The notes beneath the pieces are model-generated. The model saw only the letters and a list, made by a program, of their open reading frames with translations. It made no database searches and was not told the origin of the DNA. This document shows, piece by piece, positions 1-7,348 of a stretch of DNA of 64,000 nucleotides (position 1 is the first letter of the stretch; every line of letters begins with the position of its first letter). The stretch is from Oscillospiraceae bacterium (GTDB lineage Bacteria > Bacillota > Clostridia > Oscillospirales > Acutalibacteraceae). The stretch lies in contig SVON01000004.1 of assembly GCA_015066365.1 (NCBI GenBank), forward strand, positions 1 to 64,000. The letters run 5' to 3'. The translations under genes were made by a program, and so were the position numbers.

Positions 1-71
1 GCGCAGGACTTTTTCCAGCGGCGCAGAGCACTGTCCAGAGATTCATTCTCTTTTACACGAACTTCAGACAT
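1..71 (-). CDS. rpsU: 30S ribosomal protein S21 (partial, C-terminus cut by window edge)
   Basis: The 23 visible codons start MSEVRVKENESLDSALRRWK, which is the conserved N-terminus of ribosomal protein S21, a small-subunit protein involved in translation initiation. The rest lies beyond the left edge. The ATG at 71 follows a purine-rich GGAGGGAGG site. A good sigma-A promoter lies at 130-158, so the gene probably has its own transcript although leuS is upstream on the same strand. Confidence 0.9.
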   Translation of the reverse strand, partial: MSEVRVKENESLDSALRRWKKSC

Positions 72-129
72 ACTTTATTTCCCTCCCTCCGCCATATAGC
101 AGGGGTAATTTTGCATAAATGCACAAACA

Positions 130-158
130 ATTATAGCCGAAAAAGCAGAAACAGTCAA
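130..158 (-). promoter_or_regulatory. sigma-A promoter of rpsU
   Basis: On the minus strand TTGACT (153-158) and a perfect TATAAT (130-135) are separated by 17 bases. This gives an rpsU leader of about 50 bases. No convincing hairpin terminator for leuS is seen between 159 and 199, only AT-rich runs, so read-through from leuS is possible. Confidence 0.7.
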
Positions 159-199
159 GAACTTTTTTGCTTTTTTCAAAAATATTTTTTTGCGTTGGA

Positions 200-2626
200 T
201 TACTGGGGCTTAACCACCAGATTCACCAGCTTGCCGGGCACGTACAGCTCTTTGATAATCTGCATACCCTCCAGCAACGGTGCCACCTTCTCATCCGCTT
301 TAGCGGCGGCCAGCGCGTCGGCGGCAGAGATGTCCGCCGCCACGGAAATGCGGTTGCGGATCTTGCCGTTGACCTGCAGAGCGATCTCAAAGGCCTGCTC
401 GGCACACTTGGTCTCGTCGTAGGTGGGCCAAGACTCATAGGCAATGGTGGTATCGTGACCCAGCAACTGCCAGATCTCCTCGCCCACGTGGGGGGTAATG
501 CAGGAGATCATCTTGATAAAGCCCTCCGCATACTCTCTGGGACAGGTGCCTACCTTGTAGACCTCATTCACAAATACCATCATCTGAGCGATGGCGGTGT
601 TGAAGCCCAGCTTCTCAAAGTCGCCGGTCACCTTTTTCACGGTCTGGTGGTAAATCTTAGTGAGCTTGCCATCGTCGGACTCCACGATATTGGCCGGCTC
701 GGTGAAGAAGTTCCACACGCGGTTGATGAACTTGCGGGCACCGGCCACCGCGGCGGTAGACCAGGGCTTAGACACCTCCAACGGGCCCATAAACATCTCG
801 TACAGACGCAGGGTATCCGCACCGTAATCGCGCACGATGTCACTGGGGTTCACCACGAATTCCGGGAAACGCTTACCCATCTTAATGCCGTTCTCACCCA
901 GGATCATACCCTGGTGCACCAGCTTCTGGAAGGGCTCCTTAACGGGAGAGAGACCCTGGTCGTACAGGAACCGGTTCCAGATACGGGCATACATCAGGTG
1001 ACCCACCGCGTGCTCCGGACCGCCCACATACAAGTCCACCGGCATCCAGTGTTTGAGCAGCTCCGGATCGCAAAAAGCCTTGTCGTTGTGGGGGTCAATG
1101 TAGCGCATAAAGTACCAAGAAGAACCGGCAGAACCGGGCATCGTGGAGGTCTCGCGCAGACCCTTTAGGCCGTTCTTATCGTAGTGCTTCCACTCCTCAG
1201 CATTCTCCAGAGGTGCCTGGCCGCCACGACCTTTATAGTCCTCCAGCACCGGCAGAACCAGGGGCAGCTCCTCATCCGGCAGGAACACGGTCTCGCCGTC
1301 CTCGGTATACACACAAGGAACCGGCTCACCCCAATAACGCTGACGAGCAAAGATCCACTCGCGGAAATGATAGTTGTTCTTGCGACGGGCAATACCCATC
1401 TTCTCCAGCTTGCAGGTGATCGCCTCTTTGGCCTCCTCCACGGTCAAGCCGGTGAACTCCTCGGAGTTCATCAGTTTACAGCCCTTGCCCAGATAATCCT
1501 GCTTCTCAAACGCGCACTCAGACACGTCACTGCCCTCAATGACCTGGATCATGGGAATGTTGTGGGCGATGGCGTACTCAAAGTCACGCTGGTCGTGGCT
1601 GGGCACCGCCATCACGGCACCGGTGCCGTAGCTGGCCAACACGAAGTCACCAATGAACACGGGGACCTCTTTCCCGTTAACCGGGTTGATGGCATAAACG
1701 CCCTTCAGGGGGCAACCAGTCTTGCCCTTATTCATATCGGTGCGGTCCATATCCGACTTCTTGAGCGTCTCGTTTATGTAGGCCTGCACCTCTTCCTTAT
1801 TCTCCACCCGATCCATCAGACTCTCGGTGATCTTACCATCGGGAGCCAGCACCATAAAGGTGATGCCGTAAATGGTCTCAATACAGGTGGTATAGATGGA
1901 AAACTCACCGCCACCCACCAGCTTGAAGTCCACCTCAACGCCGGTGGATTTGCCGATCCAGTTGCGCTGGATCTCTTTGGTGGACTCCGGCCAGTCGATG
2001 TCCTTCAGACCCTCCAGCAGCTTCTCGGCAAAGGCAGGCTGGTCGATGACCCACTGCATCATATTCTTCTTCACCACGGGATAGCCGCCGCGCTCGGACT
2101 TGCCGTCGATGACCTCGTCGTTGGACAGCACGGTGCCCAACTCCTCACACCAGTTGACCGGCATCTCAATGCGCTTGGCGTAACCAGCCTCCCACAGTTT
2201 CTTAAAAATCCACTGGGTCCACTTATAGAACTCAGGATCGGAGGTGGCGGTCATCTTGGACCAGTCGTAGTCAAAGCCCAGCTCCTTTAACTGCTTGGAG
2301 AAGGTCTTGATGTTCTCCTGGGTGAAACCATTGGGGTGGTTGCCGGTGGAAACGGCGTACTGCTCCGCCGGCAGACCGAAGGAGTCGTAGCCCATGGGGT
2401 GCAGGACGTTATAGCCCTGCATCCGCTTCATACGGGACATAATATCGGTGGCGGTGTAACCCTCGGGGTGACCGGCGTGCAGACCCACGCCGGAGGGATA
2501 CGGGAACATATCCAGCACGTAGTATTTGGGCTTGGAGAAATCCCACACGTCGGTGTGGAAGGTATCCTTCTCTTCCCAATACTGTTGCCATTTCGGTTCA
2601 ATTTCTGCGGGGTTGTAGCGAATCAT
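200..2626 (-). CDS. leuS: Leucyl-tRNA synthetase
   Basis: Class I aminoacyl-tRNA synthetase that charges tRNA-Leu in the cytoplasm. It has 808 residues, normal for bacterial LeuRS. The HIGH signature is HAGH at residues 50-53. The CP1 editing domain is present, with TTCIETI near residue 245 and GTGAVMAVPSHDQRD further on. The second class I signature, usually KMSKS, reads KMGKR at residues 582-586, followed by VVNPSDIVRDYGADTLR. The anticodon-binding and C-terminal domains are complete, ending in LVNLVVKPQ. An AAGGAG site sits 7 bases before the ATG. It follows rsfS by only 12 bases and is probably the last gene of the nadD-yqeK/LCP/rsfS/leuS transcript. No T-box was seen directly in front of it. 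Confidence 0.97.
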   Translation of the reverse strand: MIRYNPAEIEPKWQQYWEEKDTFHTDVWDFSKPKYYVLDMFPYPSGVGLHAGHPEGYTATDIMSRMKRMQGYNVLHPMGYDSFGLPAEQYAVSTGNHPNGFTQENIKTFSKQLKELGFDYDWSKMTATSDPEFYKWTQWIFKKLWEAGYAKRIEMPVNWCEELGTVLSNDEVIDGKSERGGYPVVKKNMMQWVIDQPAFAEKLLEGLKDIDWPESTKEIQRNWIGKSTGVEVDFKLVGGGEFSIYTTCIETIYGITFMVLAPDGKITESLMDRVENKEEVQAYINETLKKSDMDRTDMNKGKTGCPLKGVYAINPVNGKEVPVFIGDFVLASYGTGAVMAVPSHDQRDFEYAIAHNIPMIQVIEGSDVSECAFEKQDYLGKGCKLMNSEEFTGLTVEEAKEAITCKLEKMGIARRKNNYHFREWIFARQRYWGEPVPCVYTEDGETVFLPDEELPLVLPVLEDYKGRGGQAPLENAEEWKHYDKNGLKGLRETSTMPGSAGSSWYFMRYIDPHNDKAFCDPELLKHWMPVDLYVGGPEHAVGHLMYARIWNRFLYDQGLSPVKEPFQKLVHQGMILGENGIKMGKRFPEFVVNPSDIVRDYGADTLRLYEMFMGPLEVSKPWSTAAVAGARKFINRVWNFFTEPANIVESDDGKLTKIYHQTVKKVTGDFEKLGFNTAIAQMMVFVNEVYKVGTCPREYAEGFIKMISCITPHVGEEIWQLLGHDTTIAYESWPTYDETKCAEQAFEIALQVNGKIRNRISVAADISAADALAAAKADEKVAPLLEGMQIIKELYVPGKLVNLVVKPQ

Positions 2627-2638
2627 AGTGCATTCTCC

Positions 2639-2998
2639 TTATTGCTGTATCATATAAGGGGTGATGTCCACCTCGGTGGCGTCCACCCACAAACGTTCCA
2701 AATCATAAAACTCCCGGATCTCACGGCGGAAGACGTGTACCAACACGTCGCCGTAATCCAGCGTGATCCAGTCGCCGGTCTGATACCCCTCGTTACGCAG
2801 GGGAACCTTGCCCTCTTTTGCCAATGCCTCTTCCACGTAATCGGAGAGGCTCTTTACCTGGTTGGCACTGCCGCCACTGGCCAGCAGAAAATAATCGGCG
2901 ATGGAGGTAATCTGCGACACCTCCAGCACCTTGATGTCCTCCGCCTTATGCTTATCTAAGGTGTGAACGGCACACTGCCAAATTTCTTCTACGGTCAA
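2639..2998 (-). CDS. rsfS: Ribosomal silencing factor RsfS
   Basis: A 119-residue protein of the RsfS/Iojap family. These bind L14 on the 50S subunit and block subunit joining when nutrients are scarce. The family signature is visible as SIADYFLLASG near residue 32 and DYGDVLVHVF followed by REFYDLERLW in the C-terminal half. The start is TTG, 7 bases after GAGGAGG. The TTGA at 2995-2998 overlaps the stop codon of the upstream LCP-family gene, which points to translational coupling. The cluster nadD-yqeK-LCP-rsfS-leuS is a common Clostridia arrangement. Confidence 0.93.
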   Translation of the reverse strand: MTVEEIWQCAVHTLDKHKAEDIKVLEVSQITSIADYFLLASGGSANQVKSLSDYVEEALAKEGKVPLRNEGYQTGDWITLDYGDVLVHVFRREIREFYDLERLWVDATEVDITPYMIQQ

Positions 2999-4290
2999 GA
3001 TGCTTCCTCCTCTGTTTCAATAGTGCCGGTCTGAGGCTGAGCCACAGAAGCCAGCGTGGCGGTCTCCAGATCTGCCTTACTGGCTTTCTCCGCCACCTGC
3101 TGGACCGTCACCGTATCCTCATTTAGTTTCAGCCCATAGGGGTTCATCTGGTCGTTGAGCAGCGCAATGGTCTGCTGACGGTTGACCGAATACACCTTGG
3201 TGGAACCGGCCTTTGCCCCCTGGCCGGGCAGGATGCTGAAGGTTATCTTCTCCTGGGGCACCTGCGCCAACTGATAGACGAACCGAGCAATCGCTTCGGT
3301 AGCCTTCATATTGCTCACCTCGCTGTTGGGCAGGTTGAGCAGCTGCTCTTTACCAAACGAAGTGGAATTGAAGCGGATGGGAGAACTGCCGATCATCAAA
3401 CGGCCGAAAATACCGGTGGTGGAGTCGTCCTTGACCTGCACCAACTCAGTAATATCCCGGGCAGAGATCCGCTGCAGCACAGCAGAAAGCACCTCCCGCT
3501 GACGCAGCATCCGACTCCGGTCGGTGGCCACGGTTTTCTTATAGCTATAGGTGGTGATGTACTCCACCGCCGCCTTACCGGATAACGTCTGCACACCGGC
3601 CTTATAGGTTTCCTCCGCCAGCGTAGCCTTTTTGCTGAGCTTAACGTCTACGCCGCCCAGCTCGTCGATCAACTGAGCCAAACCGGCCCGGGGAATCACC
3701 ACAAAGTTGTCGATGGGCAAACCGTACAACTGGTTGAACACACGGATAAAATCCTCGGAGGCAGAACCCGGTCTCATCTCTACCTCAGCACCGCACCCCA
3801 CGTGGGTGCCCTTGGTGATCTCCTCGGCTTTCAGCTTGGTCAGGTGAGAGGAACAGAATGGCACCGACTGGGGGTTACCCCACACGTCGCCCACGGTCTT
3901 CACCGCAAAGCCGGTATCCTTACCCAAATAGGTGATCACCGGCATCTGCACCACCGAAATCGCATTGGCTTTGCGATCAAAGCAAAGCACCGCCACCGCA
4001 TCCATCTGGTCGGTGGACTCTTCGCCGGTGATGCCCACGGCGTAATAAGAAACGTTCTTGCGGATGTTCTCCGGTGTCACCTCGTAGGTGACCATCTCCT
4101 TAGCGGAAAGGGAGTGCCCCTCCGAGCTTTCAAACGTACCGATCACGTATAAGAAGCCCAGCACAGAGAGCAACGCGATCACCGGAACGATCGCCACGAT
4201 CACCCATTCCCACGGGAACGGCTTTTTCTTCTTTTCGTTACCGGCGGCACCGGACAGACGCACCTGCTTATGACCGTTGTTCTGTTTCAT
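2995..4290 (-). CDS. LytR-CpsA-Psr (LCP) family protein, divergent active site
   Basis: A 431-residue membrane protein: a basic cytoplasmic N-terminus (about 1-26), one membrane helix (about 27-52), then an extracytoplasmic LCP domain. LCP enzymes move undecaprenyl-linked glycopolymers onto peptidoglycan. Recognisable pieces are the DAVAVLCFD strand, the IDELGGVDV and LSGKAAVEYI motifs, and DRSRMLRQREVLSAVL. The usual IPRDT active-site motif is replaced by QMPVIT, and the Arg-rich YxRxR stretch after the YI motif is missing (YITTYSYKK). It may therefore be catalytically altered or serve as a binding protein. The AAGGAGG site lies 7 bases before the ATG, which overlaps the stop of the NadD-YqeK gene by four bases. 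Confidence 0.85.
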   Translation of the reverse strand: MKQNNGHKQVRLSGAAGNEKKKKPFPWEWVIVAIVPVIALLSVLGFLYVIGTFESSEGHSLSAKEMVTYEVTPENIRKNVSYYAVGITGEESTDQMDAVAVLCFDRKANAISVVQMPVITYLGKDTGFAVKTVGDVWGNPQSVPFCSSHLTKLKAEEITKGTHVGCGAEVEMRPGSASEDFIRVFNQLYGLPIDNFVVIPRAGLAQLIDELGGVDVKLSKKATLAEETYKAGVQTLSGKAAVEYITTYSYKKTVATDRSRMLRQREVLSAVLQRISARDITELVQVKDDSTTGIFGRLMIGSSPIRFNSTSFGKEQLLNLPNSEVSNMKATEAIARFVYQLAQVPQEKITFSILPGQGAKAGSTKVYSVNRQQTIALLNDQMNPYGLKLNEDTVTVQQVAEKASKADLETATLASVAQPQTGTIETEEEAS

Positions 4291-5489
4291 AATTTTGCCT
4301 CCTTATCTCCAGACAAGACAATGTCGTTATACAAGGCTACCGTATCGGGGTGCACCGCTCGGTGCGCCCCCACCAAATCCCGAATGGTGTATTCCACACC
4401 GTACTGCATCGCCTCGCTCAGCGATGTGTCTGCCTTACGGCGCATCACCTCCACATCGGGGTAATCCCGGTCTGCCGAGGTAAAATCCGCCACAAACAGC
4501 ACTTGTTCCAGCAGGGTCATCCCAGCCCGTCCGGTGGTGTGATACCGCACCGACCGTAACAGCTCCTCATCGGTGACGCCGAGAATGTGACGCAAAAACA
4601 CCTCGCCGGAGCGGGCGTGCCACAGGGTGGGGCTGTTCTGTTCCACCGGGTCTAACACCGCACCGTACTGCGCCAACAGTTGCTGCTGGGTCTCTTTGGG
4701 GGTATCCTTCATAATGTCGTGAAGAATGCCGGCGGTATAGGCCTTATCTGCGTCTGCACCATAGCGCAGAGCCAAACGGCGGGCCTCCTTAGCCACGCAC
4801 AGCGAATGGCGGAACCGATAGTCGCTGAGGCGGGTGCGGATGATCTCGATAAATTGCTCGTCCTGCGTCCGGGTCTTCATCCCGGTCTCCTGCCGATAAA
4901 GCCCCTGTTCCGCTACGTACTGAGCCACCGCCTCCGGCACCAGACCGGTCAGGCTCTCCCCTCTCATCGCACGACAGCGCACGTCGGTGGAGGAGACGGT
5001 CAGCACCGGTTTGGGATCCACGTAGCATTCCGCACCCTCTGCCCTCAGAGCATCGGCGTATGCAAAAAGCGCCACGGTGTCGGTGCCCTCCCGTGGGACG
5101 GTGCACAGCACCGCCAAACGGGCAATCTCATCAAACCGATACCAGGTCCGCAGTGTGACAAACATATCCGCACCGGTGATCAGATACCACTTGGTATCGG
5201 GGTATTGCTCACACAAGGTTTTGAGGGTGTCCACCGTAAAACTGGCTCCCTCCCGGGTCAGTTCCAGGTCGGACACCTGCAGCTTCGGGTGTCCCTTCGC
5301 CGCCAGCCGGCACATGGCCAAGCGATGGTCGGCAGAAGCCATAGACTCCCGTATTTTGTGGGGCGGTACAAAGGTGGGCATCAGCAGTATGCCATCCAAT
5401 CCCAGCGTATCCGCCAAGCGCAGTACCATCTCGATATGTCCTTGATGAATGGGATCAAAAGAACCGCCAAAAAGGCCCATTTTCTTCAT
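4287..5489 (-). CDS. nadD: NadD-YqeK fusion: nicotinate-nucleotide adenylyltransferase plus HD-domain hydrolase
   Basis: A 400-residue fusion of two normally separate adjacent genes. Residues 1 to about 200 are NadD, which adenylates nicotinate mononucleotide in NAD synthesis: GGSFDPIHQGH at 8-18 is the nucleotidyltransferase motif, and SSTDVRCRAMRG matches the ISSTxIR motif. Residues from about 205 to 400 are YqeK, an HD-domain protein of the diadenosine tetraphosphate hydrolase type: FRHSLCVAKEA, AGILHDIMKD and VRYHTTGRAGM carry the metal-binding His/Asp residues. The join is in one frame without a stop. An AAAGGAGGGG site precedes the ATG. The LCP gene starts inside its last codons. Confidence 0.94.
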   Translation of the reverse strand: MKKMGLFGGSFDPIHQGHIEMVLRLADTLGLDGILLMPTFVPPHKIRESMASADHRLAMCRLAAKGHPKLQVSDLELTREGASFTVDTLKTLCEQYPDTKWYLITGADMFVTLRTWYRFDEIARLAVLCTVPREGTDTVALFAYADALRAEGAECYVDPKPVLTVSSTDVRCRAMRGESLTGLVPEAVAQYVAEQGLYRQETGMKTRTQDEQFIEIIRTRLSDYRFRHSLCVAKEARRLALRYGADADKAYTAGILHDIMKDTPKETQQQLLAQYGAVLDPVEQNSPTLWHARSGEVFLRHILGVTDEELLRSVRYHTTGRAGMTLLEQVLFVADFTSADRDYPDVEVMRRKADTSLSEAMQYGVEYTIRDLVGAHRAVHPDTVALYNDIVLSGDKEAKL

Positions 5490-5523
5490 AACGCCCCTCC
5501 TTTCTCACAAGGTTATCCTCGGC

Positions 5524-5817
5524 TTAAGCGCGAGGCAGTTTGATCTGAGAATCCTTCTCTTTCTGACGGAACAGCACAAAGGTGCGGCCAATCACCTGCA
5601 CCACCTGTGCGTTCACCGCGGCGGCAATCTCCTCCGCAATCTCGCGGGCAGTACCCGGAGCGGTCTCCAACACCTTGCCCTTGATCAGTTCCCGGGCCGT
5701 CAGCGCGTCATCCGCCTGCTTGATCATCGCATCGGAAACGCCGCCCTTGCCGGCGTGAACGATAGGTTCTAACGTATTGGCAAGCCCACGTAAGTAGGCG
5801 CGTTGTTTACTGGTCAT
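5524..5817 (-). CDS. yhbY: YhbY-type CRM-domain RNA-binding protein
   Basis: A 97-residue protein made of a single CRM domain, a family associated with the pre-50S ribosome. The start (MTSKQRAYLRGLA) and HAGKGGVSDAMI are diagnostic. The GxxG loop of other members appears here as VIGRTFVLFRQ near residues 75-85. GAGGT precedes the ATG by 8 bases. It sits between the HAM1-type pyrophosphatase gene and nadD-yqeK, a usual position in Firmicutes, and is probably co-transcribed with them. Confidence 0.92.
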   Translation of the reverse strand: MTSKQRAYLRGLANTLEPIVHAGKGGVSDAMIKQADDALTARELIKGKVLETAPGTAREIAEEIAAAVNAQVVQVIGRTFVLFRQKEKDSQIKLPRA

Positions 5818-5828
5818 ATACTTTTACC

Positions 5829-6428
5829 TCATTTATTCTTCGCTAAATAGTCCTGTAAATCCTTAGAAAATACTTTCAATGCGTTGCCGCGGTGGCTCAC
5901 CGCATCCTTTTCGGCGGGAGACATCTCCGCCGAAGTACGATCCCCTACCAAAAAGATGGGATCATAACCAAAGCCGTTTTCTCCGGCGGGAGCATAGGCG
6001 ATCTCGCCCTCAAAGGTGCCCTCAGCCTGAAGCACGTCCCCATTGGGGAACACACAGCACACCGCCGACACGAAACGGGCGGAACGCTGACCTTTCGGCA
6101 CGTCCTTCATCTCGCCTAACAATAATACGTTACGGTCATCGTCGGTGGCCTCTTCCCCACCGTAGCGGGCGGAATACACACCGGGACGACCATCCAACGC
6201 ATCCACCACCAGACCGGAATCGTCCGCGATGGCGGGCAGGCCGGTAAATGCACAGGCAGAAGCGGCCTTGAGATACGCATTCTCCGCAAAGGTAGTGCCG
6301 GTCTCGTCCACCTCCGGCAGTTCCACACCCAGATCCCGGTCGGTCACCGCCAAAATGCCCAGAGGCTCTAAAATGCGCTGCAACTCAATGAGTTTATGAG
6401 CGTTATGGGTGGCAATCACGTATTTCAT
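5829..6428 (-). CDS. rdgB: XTP/dITP diphosphatase (RdgB/HAM1 family)
   Basis: Hydrolyses non-canonical purine triphosphates (XTP, dITP, ITP) to monophosphates and so cleans the nucleotide pool. The 199-residue form starting at the ATG at 6428 is preferred over a longer open frame: it gives the family N-terminus KYVIATHNAHKL, and GAGGAGG lies 8-9 bases upstream. Conserved elements include GTTFAENAYLKA, ADDSGLVVDALDGRPGVYSARY, GFGYDPIF and AEMSPAEKDAVSHRG. It begins five bases after the stop of ftsY, in the same transcript. Confidence 0.95.
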   Translation of the reverse strand: MKYVIATHNAHKLIELQRILEPLGILAVTDRDLGVELPEVDETGTTFAENAYLKAASACAFTGLPAIADDSGLVVDALDGRPGVYSARYGGEEATDDDRNVLLLGEMKDVPKGQRSARFVSAVCCVFPNGDVLQAEGTFEGEIAYAPAGENGFGYDPIFLVGDRTSAEMSPAEKDAVSHRGNALKVFSKDLQDYLAKNK

Positions 6429-6432
6429 CGCA

Positions 6433-7344
6433 TTATTCCTCCTCAAACAAACCAGCGGCAAAGGCGGCAGGGTCAAAGGGCTGTAGATCGTCAATGCCCT
6501 CGCCCACACCCACAAACTTCACCGGAACCTGCAGATCCTCACGGATGGCCAATACCACACCGCCGCGGGCGGTACCGTCCAGTTTGGTCAGCACAATACC
6601 GGTAATACCGGCAGCAGACTTAAACTCGCGGGCCTGGTTAACGGCGTTTTGCCCGGTGGTGGCGTCCACCACCAACAAGATCTCCTTGTCGGCATCCGGC
6701 AACTCACGATCGATGACACGACCGATCTTGGCCAGCTCATCCATCAAATTCTTCTTGTTATGCAGACGGCCGGCGGTATCGCAGATAACGATATCGGCAC
6801 CGCGGGCCTTGGCGGCAGAGACGGTGTCAAACACCACCGCCGCCGGGTCGGCACCCTGACCGTGCTTGACAATGTCCACGCCGGCCCGGTCTGCCCAAAC
6901 CTCCAGTTGCTCAATGGCGGCGGCGCGGAAGGTGTCGGCGGCGCCCAAAATCACCTTTTTGCCCTGCGCCTTAAAGTTGGCGGCCATCTTACCGATGGTG
7001 GTGGTCTTACCCACACCGTTGACGCCGATGACCAAAATCACCGACGGCTTGGTGGTCAAGGTCAGTTCCTGACCGCCCTCCAGCATCCGGGACACGATCT
7101 TTTGCATCAGGGTGCGGATCTCCATCGGGTCGGTGATGCCCTGCTGCTTGACCTCGTCCCGCAGCTGCTGGCAGATGCGGGAAGCCGTGTTGGCACCCAC
7201 GTCGCCCATCACCAGGATCTCTTCCAGTTCCTCAAACAGTTCATCGTCAATCCTGGTGAACCCCTTGAGCACCGAAGAGACCGAATTCATCAACGAATCG
7301 CGGGTCTTTTTGAGGCCCTGACCGATTTTACCGAAAAAACCCAT
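6433..7344 (-). CDS. ftsY: Signal recognition particle receptor FtsY
   Basis: SRP-receptor GTPase that docks ribosome-nascent chain complexes at the membrane. The start at 7344 gives MGFFGKIGQGLKK and 303 residues with AAGGAG nine bases upstream; an in-frame extension of nine codons upstream lacks a better site. It is a short FtsY with almost no acidic A domain: the amphipathic N-terminus is followed directly by the N domain (about 10-95) and the G domain. G motifs are GVNGVGKTTTIGKMA near residue 105, DTFRAAAIEQL, DTAGRLHNKKNLM and TKLDGTARGG. It lies between smc and the pyrophosphatase gene. Confidence 0.96.
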   Translation of the reverse strand: MGFFGKIGQGLKKTRDSLMNSVSSVLKGFTRIDDELFEELEEILVMGDVGANTASRICQQLRDEVKQQGITDPMEIRTLMQKIVSRMLEGGQELTLTTKPSVILVIGVNGVGKTTTIGKMAANFKAQGKKVILGAADTFRAAAIEQLEVWADRAGVDIVKHGQGADPAAVVFDTVSAAKARGADIVICDTAGRLHNKKNLMDELAKIGRVIDRELPDADKEILLVVDATTGQNAVNQAREFKSAAGITGIVLTKLDGTARGGVVLAIREDLQVPVKFVGVGEGIDDLQPFDPAAFAAGLFEEE

Positions 7345-7348
7345 ACTG

